A stretch of 64,000 nucleotides of DNA from VRUE01 sp963840565 (GCA_963840565.1 CAWIZH010000002.1:1054001-1118000), one strand, 5' to 3'; shown: positions 7,537 through 17,060, counted from the stretch's first letter. Notes: generated by a model from the sequence alone, not told the origin. Program-made: numbers and translations.

Positions 7537-8799
7537 TTGGCCGTTGACACGAGCACAGTTGCGAAGTTGGACGTCGAGCCCGGCGAGCTGCCGGAGACGA
7601 TGGCCGCCTGGGTGATCCGCCAGGAGCGCGAGGGCGAGCCCAACGACGCCTTCCAGCTCGAGCAGATCGAGGTGCCCGAGCCCGGCGCCTTCGAGGTGAT
7701 CGTCCGCGTGATGGCCGCCGGGGTCAACTTCAACAACGTCTGGGCGGCGCTGGGCAAGCCGGTCTCCGTCTTTCCCTACGGCGACCACCCCGAGTACGGC
7801 CACCACATCGGCGGCTCCGACGCCTCGGGGATCGTCTGGAAGGTCGGCGAGGGCGTCACCCGCTGGAAGCCGGGCGACGAGGTCGTCGTCCACTGCAACC
7901 AGGCCTCCTACGAGGACGTCGAGGTGCACGGCCTCGACCCGCTCGCCGCGCCGAGCCAGCAGATCTGGGGCTACGAGACCACCTGGGGCTCCTTCGCCCA
8001 GTTCACCAAGGTGCAGGCGCAGCAGCTCCTCCCCCGCCCCCAGAACCTCTCCTGGGCCGACTCCTCCTCCTACGGCCTGACCTACTTCACCGCCTACCGG
8101 ATGCTGATCGACCAGTGCAAGCTGCAGCCCGGCCACAACGTCCTGATCTGGGGCGCCGCCGGCGGTCTCGGCGTCTTCGCCGTGCAGCTCTGCAAGGCGG
8201 CCGGCGCCAACGCGGTCGGCGTCGTCTCCTCCGATGAGAAGGGCGAGCTGATCAAGCAGCTCGGCGCGGTCGACTACATCAACCGCAAGGAGTTCGGCGA
8301 GATGATGCGGACGCCGGAGAACCTCGCCGACAAGGCCGCCGACAAGGAGCGCTTCAAGGCCTCGCGAGGCTTCGCCAAGCGGGTCAAGGAGATCCTCGGC
8401 GACGCCCCCGACATCGTCTTCGAGCACGTCGGCCAGGCGACCTTCCCGACCTCGGTCTTCGTCTGCAAGCCCTTCGGCAAAGTCGTCATCTGCGGTGCCA
8501 CCTCGGGCTTCCAGCTCGACTTCGACGTGCGCTACCTGTGGATGCGCCAGAAGCAGATCATCGGCTCGCACTTCGCCAACGCCTACGAGTGCATGAAGGC
8601 CAACCAGCTGATGGCCGAGGGCAAGGTCCGGCCGGTGATCTGGCAGACGATGGGCTTCGACGGGGTCGCCGAGGCGCACCAGCTGCTGCACGAAAACAAG
8701 CACCTCGGCAAGATCTCGATCCTGGTCGGGGCCGAGTCCGAGGACGAGGGCAAGAACGAGGACGGCCCGGGCGCGATCCGGGCGGAGGTGGGAGCCTGA
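7537..8799 (+). CDS. ccr: Crotonyl-CoA carboxylase/reductase
   Basis: The enzyme reductively carboxylates crotonyl-CoA to ethylmalonyl-CoA with NADPH and CO2, the committed step of the ethylmalonyl-CoA pathway. The 420-residue protein is a zinc-less MDR-family enzyme. GDHPEYGHHIGGSDASGIVWKV and CNQASYEDV (split here for length) are typical of Ccr, and GAAGGLGVFAVQL (about residues 206-218) forms the nucleotide-binding turn. The TTG start at 7537 has GGAGG at 7525-7529, which decides against an in-frame ATG at 7465 lying inside the terminator. The stop overlaps the next gene as ATGA. With ecm, the MaoC hydratase, the dehydrogenase and the lyase nearby, the assignment is well supported. Confidence 0.9.
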   Translation: MAVDTSTVAKLDVEPGELPETMAAWVIRQEREGEPNDAFQLEQIEVPEPGAFEVIVRVMAAGVNFNNVWAALGKPVSVFPYGDHPEYGHHIGGSDASGIVWKVGEGVTRWKPGDEVVVHCNQASYEDVEVHGLDPLAAPSQQIWGYETTWGSFAQFTKVQAQQLLPRPQNLSWADSSSYGLTYFTAYRMLIDQCKLQPGHNVLIWGAAGGLGVFAVQLCKAAGANAVGVVSSDEKGELIKQLGAVDYINRKEFGEMMRTPENLADKAADKERFKASRGFAKRVKEILGDAPDIVFEHVGQATFPTSVFVCKPFGKVVICGATSGFQLDFDVRYLWMRQKQIIGSHFANAYECMKANQLMAEGKVRPVIWQTMGFDGVAEAHQLLHENKHLGKISILVGAESEDEGKNEDGPGAIRAEVGA

Positions 8800-9092
8800 T
8801 GAGCGAGGTATGCGTACTGGACTGGCACATCGCCCCCTTCCGGGCCGATCGCTGGCTTGACGTCTGGGAGGGCGCCGCGGCGCGGATGCCCGCCTTCGGC
8901 GCCAAGAGCTGGTCGCTGACCCGCTCGAACGACGACCCGCTGGCCTTCCGCCAGACCTCGGTCTGGGAGAGCCGCTCCGACTTCGAGCGCTACTGGTTCT
9001 CGGAGGAGATCGAGACGGCCCGCACCGCCGTCATCGACCTCTACGACCTGCCGCTGCTGCCCTCCTGGCACACCCTGCTGGTCGCCGAGTAG
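8799..9092 (+). CDS. Small dimeric alpha-beta-barrel-like (ABM-type) protein
   Basis: 97 residues, translationally coupled to ccr by an ATGA overlap. The pattern (VLDWHIAPFRADRW, SWSLTRSNDDPLAFRQTSVWE, then FERYWFSEE) resembles antibiotic-biosynthesis-monooxygenase-type ferredoxin-like folds. No catalytic residues can be named. Being in the ccr transcription unit suggests an accessory role, but that is inference only. Confidence 0.7.
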   Translation: MSEVCVLDWHIAPFRADRWLDVWEGAAARMPAFGAKSWSLTRSNDDPLAFRQTSVWESRSDFERYWFSEEIETARTAVIDLYDLPLLPSWHTLLVAE

Positions 9093-9098
9093 CGCCGC

Positions 9099-11806
9099 TC
9101 AGCGGCGGCGGTTCAGCACAAACCAGCGGAAGGACGCGGGCGTCGGATCGGCGATCCCAAAAGCGTCGACCGCGTCGACCCTGAAGACGTGCCAGCCGGG
9201 CCGGAGGTGCCTGTAGATCGACGGTGAGGCACAGGCCTGAAACGAGCCTCGATCGATCCCGCAGCGGAAGCTCGACCCCGACATGGTTGAGAGAAAGTCG
9301 AACCTCGCGGTCCTTCGCGACGTCCGCTTACTCGGGTGTCGGTGGACTTTCGTCTGCGGTGGCAGAAGTACCGACGGCGGGCTCGGCTGGGGCGATGCCG
9401 TCGGCAGTGGGCTTGGATTCTCCCCCGGGGGTCCTTTTCCGCTTCGCTTTCTTCTTCTTCTGGTGGTTCTTCTTCGCCGCCTTCTTCGGCTTCCACGTAG
9501 GACGCCCGTATTTGGTCACTGCCGGAAGCGCTTCGACCGAGTGCACCCGTTCGCCACCGTCGGACCATTCGATCCAGGGTGCGCCGCGGATTCGAATTCT
9601 GCCGCTGCGGAGCAGAGAGGGTGATGAAAGAGCCTTCGATCGCGGTCAGCGTGAAGGGCGCCGGCTGGGTCAGCAGCCCGGCGGTCAGCGTGATGCCGGG
9701 AGGATCGGAGCCGATTTCGAGACTGACCGTGCGCGGATTAAGCGAGACCGCTTTCGTCGCCGCGAGCCCGCGCGAGTCGACCGCGGTGAGGGTCAGTTCG
9801 ATGTGCGACGGGTAAGTCGTGGTCGGGAGCGATCAGGGTCCCAGAGCCGACTGACGGGAAAGGCCTGCAGCGGGTGGGCGTGGCAAGCGGACGGGCAGTG
9901 GTAGAGGCGCGAGTTCCAGTCGAGGCTCGTGTCGGCAAGATTGCCGTCCTCGTTGTCGTGCGCGGCCCCTTCGAATTCGATCGCCTCGCCGACGCGCCAG
10001 GTCGAAGCTCGCCACGGGCTTGACGATCTGCGGTTGCGGCGGCGTGTCACCGGGGTAGACCGTGACCCGGGCGACGCTCGTCGCCCCGTGCGTATCGCGA
10101 ACGCGGACGGCGACGGTGTGGTTTTCCGTGTCGGAGAATTTCCGCGAGATTTTCTTGGTTGAGACCGGCGCTTCGTAGGTGCCGTCCCCCTGCGGGTCCC
10201 ATTCATAGCTGAGCGCTTCGCCATCGGCGTCGGTCGAGCCGCCCGCATCGAACTGCGCGGTCAGCGGGCTGGCACCCCATTCGGGAGTTGCGGTCAGCCG
10301 GGCGACGGGTGGCTGGTTACCGGAGGAATAGGTGATCCGGTGAACCGCGCCGGGCGCGGAATATTCGTCACCGAAGAGGCTGACGTAGTAGAGGTCGCCT
10401 TCGGGGCCTTCCTCGATGTCGACACCGGGATAGAGGCCGGCGTTGGTGAGAAAGGGAGTGGCCGTCGAGGGGTCCGGACGCCCGTCTTCGCCCGCGAACA
10501 TCACGTAGATGCAGCCGCGCACCGGGTCGGCGAAAAAGAGTGCGCCGTCATAAGAGGCGGGGAAGGCATTGCCGGAGTAGAAACTCGAGCCGGATATGGC
10601 CGAGCCGTTGAAGCTCGGACAGGGATCTTCGGGCGTCACGCCATCGCCGTGGCCGTAGAAGAAGAACGGCTGGGAGGTCGAGCCCTCTTCGGCGTAGAGG
10701 CTTTCACAGACGTTGAGGCCAAAGCCGAAGAAGCCCCAGTTCGGTTCGTCCCCTTCGTAACAGGGCCAGCCGGAGTTGTAGGCCTGACTCGGTTCGGTCG
10801 CGAAGCGGTCGATCTCCTCGTAGGTGCCGTTGCCGACGTTGTCGACGTAGACCTCGTTGCTCTCGGGGTTGATCGCAAAGCGGAACGGGTTGCGGAATCC
10901 GTAGGCGACGATCCGCCGCGCGTTGAGGTCCGGACTGGAGGACATCGGGTTGCCGGGGAAGGCGGCGCCAGTTTCTGGATCGACCCTTATGACCGAGCCG
11001 TCGAGGCTGGTCGGATCAGCTCCCGTCGCCGGGTTTTCCGGCGTGCGCACGTCCTGCGAGCGCAACGAGCCGCCTTCGGCGCTGGGCGGTTTGAGCGCTT
11101 CGCCGACTTTGCCTGGCGGGTCGCCGCACTGGTTGGCGTGCGGCCAACCGGCCTGGCCGTAATCGGAGGAGATAAAGCTGGCGCCCTCGCCGCCGCTGGC
11201 GAAGAGCGCTCCTTCGGGGCCGAACTCGAGATCGCCGATCGAGTGCGAGGAGTACTGCTGGCACCAATCTTCGACCAGGACCTTCTCGGCGACGGCGTGT
11301 TCGCCGGCGGCGTCGGCGGTGAGCCGGACCAGTCGTCCGCTCACCGGGCAGTCGTCCACACCAGGACCGGTGGCACCGCAGTCGTCGCCGGTGAAGGTGG
11401 GGGGCTGCCCCCAGTGCGGGTAGGCGCCCGGCGCATCTTCCCCGAACACGTGATCAAAGGTGTAGAGCACGTAGACGTAGGGGCTGGCAGGGAAGTTCGG
11501 GTCGAGTGCGAGCCCGAGAATGCCCCGGTCGCCTTTGTCGAAGACCTGTTCGCGCAGGTCGGCGAAGACCGTCGGCGTAGTCGAGTCGATGTTTTCGTAG
11601 GCGAGGATCTTGCCTTCCTTGAGGGCGACGAAGACGCGTCCGCCGGGGGCGAAGCGGACCGCGGTCGGTTCATTGAGCCCCGCGAAGACGGTTTCGTCCT
11701 GGAAGCCGGCCGGCAGGGTTACCGCCGACGCCGGCGAGGGGCCGGCGGCCAGCAGGCCGGCCAGCCCGGCAAGGGCCAAGACGGCGGCCCGCGCGCGCCA
11801 CTTCAT
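9099..11806 (-). pseudogene. Secreted PQQ-type glucose/sorbosone dehydrogenase with PKD-like tail, frameshifted at the 3' end
   Basis: The ATG at 11806 gives a signal peptide (AVLALAGLAGLLAAGPSPASA). A six-bladed propeller follows: GLNEPTAVRFAPGGRVFVA, GDRGILGLALDPNFP, YSSHSIGDLEFGPEGALFAS, IVAYGFRNPFRFAI. It is typical of soluble aldose dehydrogenases that use PQQ outside the cell. A PKD-like domain comes next (QPPVARLTATPEWGASPLTA). The frame then breaks near 10010, near 9840, near 9600 and near 9330, while coding continues: a Lys-rich stretch, and a last domain with FRCGIDRGSFQACASP ending FVLNRRR at 9099. The propeller itself is intact and could still be expressed. The start overlaps the clpS stop as ATGA. 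Confidence 0.75.
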
Positions 11807-12093
11807 GAGCGCTCCAGCGGTGCCATCGTCAGGCCGGCCGCCTCGAGTTGCTGCCAGTAGTGCTCGGCCGGCTCGCGCTGGCCTGACCAGACGATCGCCT
11901 GGCCCTTGCTGTCGATGCTCTCGGCGAACTTGTGCCCCTGGTCCAGGCTGACGCCGGGCAGCACCCGCGCCAGCGTCTGGGCGACGTGATCGAAGGTGTT
12001 GTGGTTGTCGTTGCGGACGATCACGCGCCAGTCGCCGCCCAAGCCTGAGCCCGGACCCCCCGTGCGTGGCCTCTCCACCGTCGTCGTCGACAT
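11803..12093 (-). CDS. clpS: ClpS, adaptor of the ClpAP/ClpCP protease
   Basis: 96 residues. The core WRVIVRNDNHNTFDHVAQTL, with the following VLPGVSLDQGHKFAESIDSKG and AIVWSG, matches ClpS. ClpS binds N-degron substrates through the DNHNTFD loop and hands them to the Clp ATPase in the cytosol. The stop codon overlaps the start of the sugar dehydrogenase gene by four bases. That coupling between a cytosolic adaptor and a secreted enzyme is odd and probably reflects gene packing only. Confidence 0.9.
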   Translation of the reverse strand: MSTTTVERPRTGGPGSGLGGDWRVIVRNDNHNTFDHVAQTLARVLPGVSLDQGHKFAESIDSKGQAIVWSGQREPAEHYWQQLEAAGLTMAPLERS

Positions 12094-12249
12094 CGCTCCG
12101 CATTATGCGGGAGTTCGTCGCGCTCGGGAAATCGTCCAGTTCCCTTGCCCCCAACGCCTACTCATTTTAAAGTCTACTTAACTACTCAAATTAATTATGC
12201 CCTAGACTGGCCCGCAAGCCTACAAACCAATCAGGAGAACCGGATCGCG
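12094..12249. promoter_or_regulatory. AT-rich divergent promoter region of clpS and an ArsR-like regulator
   Basis: This 156-bp gap contains a strongly AT-rich island at about 12168-12200 (TTTTAAAGTC, TTAATTATG) in an otherwise GC-rich window. It must hold the promoters for both divergent genes. No clear inverted repeat was seen. Confidence 0.45.
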
Positions 12250-12516
12250 ATGGCACCGCATCCAATTTCGATCGAGCAGCGCCTGGCCAAAGCGCTGTCC
12301 AGTCCATTGCGAGCGCGCGCCCTGGCCCTGATCGCCGACGGCGTTGCCAGCCCCAAGGCGATTGCCGACGAGCTTGGCCTCGACGTTCGAGGCGTCGCCT
12401 ACCACGTGCGCGTGCTGCGCAAACTGGGCTGTATAGAGCTGGCAGAGACGAAGCAGCGCCGCGGCGCGATCGAACACATCTACCGGGTAGTGGACCGGGC
12501 CCTGGAGAAGGACTAG
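12250..12516 (+). CDS. ArsR-like winged-helix transcriptional regulator
   Basis: 88 residues with one winged helix-turn-helix: LSSPLRARALALIADGVASP, KAIADELGLDVRGVAYHVRV, LRKLGCIELAETKQRRGAIE. It resembles the ArsR/HTH_20 group. No metal-binding cysteine motif is present, so an inducer cannot be named. The ATG at 12250 was chosen because the homologous domain begins just after it. Its TAG stop is part of the tetranucleotide CTAG that also provides the stop of the convergent gene. Confidence 0.75.
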   Translation: MAPHPISIEQRLAKALSSPLRARALALIADGVASPKAIADELGLDVRGVAYHVRVLRKLGCIELAETKQRRGAIEHIYRVVDRALEKD

Positions 12517-13208
12517 AAGGGACTTGGAACGCGCACGACGACGTCATCGACGCTCGCCTGCACGCCTTTTGCGCTCTTGGTCGAGCCGGCCGAGAATCCC
12601 GATGCCCGGCCAGTGAGGTCCCCCGCCCCTTCGTCGGTTGCTTCGGCGATCGGTTCGCCGCCGATGAAGGCGAGCAACTGACAGTTGCCCCGGCCATCGC
12701 CTGAGGTCACGTTGAGGGCCTGCAGCCGCAACTGGTTGGGTTTGTCGAGGCCGCCAATGCTGGTGACGTTCTTCTCGATGTCGAGGTATTCGATCGTGCC
12801 ATCGGCGAGGACCTTGCGAAGCTGCGCCTTGCGCTGCAGCGGGAAGACCGCGAGCTGGTAGCGGGCACCGCCGCCCGCTCGCAAGTCGACCGCGAGATAT
12901 GCCGGGTGCTGCATCGGCTTCGGCGTGGTGCTGAGCAGGCGCTCGGTGGCGGCGATCTCAAGGTCGCGGCCGATCACCGGCGTGCGGTAGGAGCACTCCT
13001 TGGTTTCCTTGCCGACGACGATCTGAAAAGTGCCGCCCGCGCCGCTGCGCCCGCAGCGCTTGCCGGAGAGCTTGATCACCTGGGCAAGCTGGGTTTTCGA
13101 TTCCATGCTGTTGCGGTAGATGCCGATCATGGCCGCGCCGGCGCTGGTGGCAAAGGCCAGCGCGCCGGCAAGCAGCAGGGCAAATATGGCTGTACGCAGC
13201 GATCTCAC
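12513..13208 (-). CDS. Membrane-anchored exported hypothetical protein
   Basis: About 231 residues from GTG 13208. The start VRSLRTAIFALLLAGALAFA is a single N-terminal membrane anchor or signal. The rest is hydrophilic with a few cysteines (KRCGRSGAG, KECSYR, GNCQL) that could form disulfides outside the cell. I recognise no family. It is divergent from ecm and convergent with the ArsR-like gene, sharing the CTAG stop. Confidence 0.65.
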   Translation of the reverse strand: MRSLRTAIFALLLAGALAFATSAGAAMIGIYRNSMESKTQLAQVIKLSGKRCGRSGAGGTFQIVVGKETKECSYRTPVIGRDLEIAATERLLSTTPKPMQHPAYLAVDLRAGGGARYQLAVFPLQRKAQLRKVLADGTIEYLDIEKNVTSIGGLDKPNQLRLQALNVTSGDGRGNCQLLAFIGGEPIAEATDEGAGDLTGRASGFSAGSTKSAKGVQASVDDVVVRVPSPF

Positions 13209-13300
13209 GACTCGCAGCCTAAACACAGCCCAGCGAGAAAGCTGCGGCCCAGATGCGCATGAACGGCGGATTTCGAGCCGAGCCAAATATCATTGGTTGC

Positions 13301-15295
13301 ATGAGCGAGCACCGACTCCCCGAGCGCGACCGCCCCTGGGTGATGCGCACCTACGCCGGGCACTCCGACGCCAAGCGCTCCAACGAGCTCTACCGCGGCA
13401 ATTTGGCCAAGGGCCAGACCGGCCTCTCGATCGCCTTCGACCTGCCGACCCAGACTGGCTATGACCCCGACCACGTCCTCGCCCGCGGCGAGGTCGGCAA
13501 GGTCGGCGTTTCGGTCGCCCACAAGGGCGACATGCACCAGCTGCTCGACGGCATCCCGCTCGGTGAGATGAACACCTCGATGACGATCAACGCGACCGCG
13601 GCCTGGCTGCTCGGCCTCTACGTGACCGTCGCCGAGGAGAACGGGGTCGAGCGCTCGGCGCTGAAGGGCACGACCCAGAACGACATCATCAAGGAGTACC
13701 TCTCGCGCGGCACCTACGCCTTCCCGCCGGAGCCCTCGATGCGGCTGATCGCCGACATGGTCGCCTTCAGCGTCAACGAGGTGCCGAGCTGGAACCCGAC
13801 CAACATCTGCAGCTACCACCTGCAGGAGGCCGGGGCGACGCCGGTTCAGGAGATCGCCTACGCGCTCTCGACCGGGATCGCCGTACTCGACGAGGTCAAA
13901 GCGCGCGGCCAGGTCGCCGACGCCGACTTCCCCAAGGTCTTCGGCCGCATCTCCTTCTTCGTCAACGCCGGCATCCGCCTGATCGAGGAGATCGGCAAGC
14001 TGCGGGCGATGGGCCGGCTCTGGAACGAGATCGGCCGCGAGCGCTACGGCGTCACCGACGAGAAGATGCTGCGCTTCCGCTACGGCGTTCAGGTCAACAG
14101 CCTCGGCCTGACCGAGGCCCAGCCCGAGAACAACATCCAGCGCATCGTGCTCGAGGCGCTCGCCGTGACGCTCAGTCGCGACGCCCGCGCCCGCGCCCTG
14201 CAGCTGCCGGCCTGGAACGAGGCGATGGGCCTCCCCCGCCCTTGGGACCAACAATGGAGCCTGCGCATCCAGCAGGTCCTGGCCAACGAGACTGACCTGC
14301 TCGAGTACCCCGACATCTTCGAGGGCTCGGTGGTAATGGACGGCCTGGTCGAGGAGCTCTGCGAGGGCGCCCGCGCCGAGATGGCGGTGGTCGAGGAGCA
14401 CGGCGGCGCGGTCAAGGCCGTCCCCTACATGAAGTCCCGCCTGGTCGAGTCCCACCGCGAAAGGGTGGCTCGGATCGAGAGCGGCGAGCTGAAGGTGGTC
14501 GGCCAAAACAGCTTCACCGAGAGCGAGGACTCGCCGCTGACCGCCGGCGCCGACGGCGGCATCCTCACCCCCGACCCCGAGGTCGAGCGCGAACGGGTCG
14601 AGGCGCTGGAGGAGTGGAAGGCCGAGCGCGACGACGCCGCCGTGCAGGCCGCGCTGGCGGAGCTCGGCCGGGTCGCCGCCGACGACGGCCAGAACATCAT
14701 GCCGCCGACGATCGCCGCCGCCAAGGCGGGCGCCACCACCGGCGAGTGGTCGGAAGTGCTGCGCGAGGCATTCGGCGCTTACCGGGGCCCGACCGGCGTC
14801 AGCGGCGCCGCCCCGGCCGCCGATCGCGAGCAGCTGGAGACGATCCGCGCCAGGGTCGACGAGGTCTCCGGGCAGATCGGCCACCGGATCAAGATCCTGG
14901 TCGGCAAGCCCGGCCTCGACGGCCACTCCAACGGCTCCGAGCAGATCGCCCTGCGCGCCCGCGACGCGGGCATGGAGGTGATCTACCAGGGCATCCGCCT
15001 CACCCCCGAGGAGATCGCCGAGTCGGCGCTGCAGGAGGATGTCGACGTGGTCGGCCTCTCGATCCTCTCCGGCTCCCACCTCGAGCTGATCCCCGAGGTC
15101 GTGCGGCTGCTCGACGCCGAGGACGTCCACGTGCCCGTCGTGGTCGGCGGGATCATCCCCGTCGCCGACGCCGAGCGGTTGCGCGCGGCCGGCGTCGACG
15201 GCGTCTACACGCCGAAGGACTTCGACATCAACAAGATCATGGGCGAGATTGTCGACTTGGTCGGCCATCGCTCCAACGGCAGCAACGGCAACTGA
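13301..15295 (+). CDS. ecm: Ethylmalonyl-CoA mutase, B12-dependent
   Basis: 664 residues. The enzyme converts (2R)-ethylmalonyl-CoA to methylsuccinyl-CoA with adenosylcobalamin. The N-terminal TIM barrel begins RDRPWVMRTYAGHS and contains YRGNLAKGQTGLSIAFDLPT, MNTSMTINATAAWLL and GTTQNDIIKEYLSRGTY. These match Ecm more closely than methylmalonyl-CoA mutase. The C-terminal cobalamin domain (about residue 525 on) carries DxHxxG as DGHSNG (Asp540, His542, Gly545). It is a single-chain mutase. The ATG at 13301 starts the conserved region. Ecm-type identity fits the nearby ccr and lyase genes. Confidence 0.88.
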   Translation: MSEHRLPERDRPWVMRTYAGHSDAKRSNELYRGNLAKGQTGLSIAFDLPTQTGYDPDHVLARGEVGKVGVSVAHKGDMHQLLDGIPLGEMNTSMTINATAAWLLGLYVTVAEENGVERSALKGTTQNDIIKEYLSRGTYAFPPEPSMRLIADMVAFSVNEVPSWNPTNICSYHLQEAGATPVQEIAYALSTGIAVLDEVKARGQVADADFPKVFGRISFFVNAGIRLIEEIGKLRAMGRLWNEIGRERYGVTDEKMLRFRYGVQVNSLGLTEAQPENNIQRIVLEALAVTLSRDARARALQLPAWNEAMGLPRPWDQQWSLRIQQVLANETDLLEYPDIFEGSVVMDGLVEELCEGARAEMAVVEEHGGAVKAVPYMKSRLVESHRERVARIESGELKVVGQNSFTESEDSPLTAGADGGILTPDPEVERERVEALEEWKAERDDAAVQAALAELGRVAADDGQNIMPPTIAAAKAGATTGEWSEVLREAFGAYRGPTGVSGAAPAADREQLETIRARVDEVSGQIGHRIKILVGKPGLDGHSNGSEQIALRARDAGMEVIYQGIRLTPEEIAESALQEDVDVVGLSILSGSHLELIPEVVRLLDAEDVHVPVVVGGIIPVADAERLRAAGVDGVYTPKDFDINKIMGEIVDLVGHRSNGSNGN

Positions 15296-15390
15296 ACGCC
15301 GCGACGGAATCCTCGCAACAACCTGAGGCCTACGCGCGACTTTCCACACCCATCAGGGAAGAGAATCGTGCGGCCAAGGCTTAAGAGCAT

Positions 15391-15544
15391 GTGCACCCAC
15401 GAGTCACCGACCCCAAGGGCCGGATCGTCGTATTCGACGCAGGATCCCACTTGCACCTTGCGCGACGGCGTCGTCGTAGACTTCAGTGAACAACCCGCGT
15501 GGGTCGTAACCGTGACCATTCAGCGCCACGATCCCCGGAGGTAA
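15391..15544 (+). pseudogene. Possible degenerate toxin-like gene upstream of the DUF2283 gene
   Basis: Two short coding-like pieces lie in different frames. From GTG 15391 the reading is HPRVTDPKGRIVVFDAGSHL. In the frame of ATG 15389 it ends VVVDFSEQPAWVVTV and QRHDPRR with TAA at 15544. Together they look like the two ends of a small protein with its middle deleted. Similar pieces occur in small phage- or toxin-like genes, but that comparison is from memory and weak. The TAA is just before the DUF2283 start. Confidence 0.3.
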
Positions 15545-15546
15545 GA

Positions 15547-15828
15547 ATGGCCATCACCATCGCCGACATCCGCTTCGAGTACCACGACTACGATCAGCGC
15601 GGGGACACGCTCTTTCTCAGCGTAGGCCCTCCTAAAAAGCAGCTACCGGCCCGAGCTTTCGAGACGCCCGAGGGCCACGTGATCGAGTACGACGCGCGGG
15701 GCGCCGTGGCCTCGATCGAGTTGCTCAATGCTCGCTGGCTGCTCGCGCGAGACGGAGAGCTTCGCGTGACGCTTCCCGAGCATTGCGCGATCGCCGACTC
15801 GCGCGAGCTTGCCGCGGCGCTGGGGTAG
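15547..15828 (+). CDS. DUF2283 family protein
   Basis: 93 residues. The pattern EYHDYDQRGDTLFLSVG, then ETPEGHVIEYDARGAVASIE and LLNARWLL, is the DUF2283 arrangement of a small beta domain. Some relatives sit beside toxin genes, which makes an antitoxin role possible here given the degenerate piece upstream. The ATG at 15547 has GGAGG 5 nt upstream, which decides this start over an upstream GTG. Confidence 0.7.
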   Translation: MAITIADIRFEYHDYDQRGDTLFLSVGPPKKQLPARAFETPEGHVIEYDARGAVASIELLNARWLLARDGELRVTLPEHCAIADSRELAAALG

Positions 15829-15863
15829 TAGCGCCGCGGGCGCGACCGCGCGACAATGGAGCG

Positions 15864-16430
15864 ATGGACTCGCTCAACGGAGATCGCTCGGCCTGGCTGC
15901 GCTGCTACCGCTGCTGGTCCCAGAACCTCGAGATCCAGATCCACTACGACGCGATCCGGCGCGTCGACCCCGAGAGCGGCATCCTCGCCGAGGGCATCGA
16001 TGAGGTCCAGGAGGCACTGGTCCAGTGCGTCGACTGCATGCACGACCAGCCGCACCTGACCTTCCAGGACAACCACGTGGTGCCGATCGAGGACCGCTGG
16101 GAACGGATGGTCGCCGGCACCCCCTGGGTCGCCTCCTGCACCGTCCGGGTCGACCAGGACAGGGTCGAGACCTGCTCGGGCCCGGAAGCAGCCGAGTTCC
16201 TCACCTACGGCGCCTTCGGCGACGCCGGCGTGCGCGAGTTCTTCACCCACGTCCGCTTCCACAAGCACGACGAGGAGCAGATCGTCGTCCACGCCTTGGT
16301 CGAGCTCTACGCCCGCTCCGCCGAAGAGGCAACCGACGTGCTCGAAGCAGCCGCCCACGGCCCCCTGGAGATCACCTCCCTGGCCGAGGAGTCGCGCCCT
16401 CCCGCCCATGCCTCCGGCGAGGCGCACTGA
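15864..16430 (+). CDS. Hypothetical protein with paired CxxC motifs
   Basis: 188 residues. Two pairs of cysteines (Cys14/Cys17 in RCYRCW and Cys55/Cys58 in QCVDCM) could form a zinc ribbon. No signal peptide or membrane helix is seen. The C-terminal half has a regular alpha/beta pattern (HALVELYARSAEEATDVLE). Function is unknown. It starts 35 bp after the DUF2283 gene. Confidence 0.65.
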   Translation: MDSLNGDRSAWLRCYRCWSQNLEIQIHYDAIRRVDPESGILAEGIDEVQEALVQCVDCMHDQPHLTFQDNHVVPIEDRWERMVAGTPWVASCTVRVDQDRVETCSGPEAAEFLTYGAFGDAGVREFFTHVRFHKHDEEQIVVHALVELYARSAEEATDVLEAAAHGPLEITSLAEESRPPAHASGEAH

Positions 16431-16481
16431 GAATTTTCGTCTGCGGCTTGTTTTCCTCCGCCATCGCGCCGATAGGTCCCC

Positions 16482-17060
16482 ATGCCCTTGTCGCATGAGC
16501 ATCGCGCCGGCCTCGCCGCCCGCGCCCGCGCCGAGTACAAACTGCGCCTCCTGCGCCTAGCCGGCCGCAGGCTGAGCTGGGGCCGCAAGCCGCTCTTCTT
16601 CGAGGGCATGCCGATCCTCCAGGCCAAGGGCGAGATCGTCTTCGGCGACGACTGCCGCATTCGCAGCGGCCCGGTGCGCCCCCGCCTCGTCGCCGGGCCC
16701 TTGGGGCGGATCGAGCTGGGCGACCGCACCGGGATCGGCTACGGCGTCGAGTTCTACGCCGAGCAGTCGGTAGTGCTCGGCCACGACACCATCGTCGGTG
16801 GCCTGGTGACGATCTACGACACCAGCTTCCACCCACTCGAGGAGGGTCGCCCGGTGAAGGTCAAGCCGGTCGAGATCGGCGCCAACGTCTGGATCGGACG
16901 CGGCGCGACGATCCTCGCGGGCACGATGATCGGCGACCACGCCGTGATCGCTGCGGGCTCGATCGTCCACGGCGACGTGGCGGCACGAACGCTCGTCGCC
17001 GGAAACCCGGCCAAGCCGATCCGAGAGCTGAGCGCCTCGGAGGACTGGCACCGGGTCTAG
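16482..17060 (+). CDS. Hexapeptide-repeat acyltransferase (LbH superfamily)
   Basis: 192 residues with the left-handed beta-helix repeat pattern: IELGDRTGIGYGVEFYAEQS, VVLGHDTIVGGLVTIYDTSF, VEIGANVWIGRGATILAG, VHGDVAARTLVAGNPAKPIRE (first 20 shown in part). It resembles the CatB/WbbJ-type O-acetyltransferases that modify sugars or small molecules with acetyl-CoA. The substrate is unknown. Its TAG stop forms the base of a hairpin shared with the convergent MaoC gene. Confidence 0.8.
   Translation: MPLSHEHRAGLAARARAEYKLRLLRLAGRRLSWGRKPLFFEGMPILQAKGEIVFGDDCRIRSGPVRPRLVAGPLGRIELGDRTGIGYGVEFYAEQSVVLGHDTIVGGLVTIYDTSFHPLEEGRPVKVKPVEIGANVWIGRGATILAGTMIGDHAVIAAGSIVHGDVAARTLVAGNPAKPIRELSASEDWHRV

Noticed and set aside
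12168..12200. AT-rich island as replication origin or transfer scar
   Set aside because: It is short, with no DnaA-like boxes or flanking repeats, and fits a divergent promoter.
13205..15349. Long antisense frame over ecm
   Set aside because: Only the plus strand shows a recognisable mutase; the antisense translation has no family signal.
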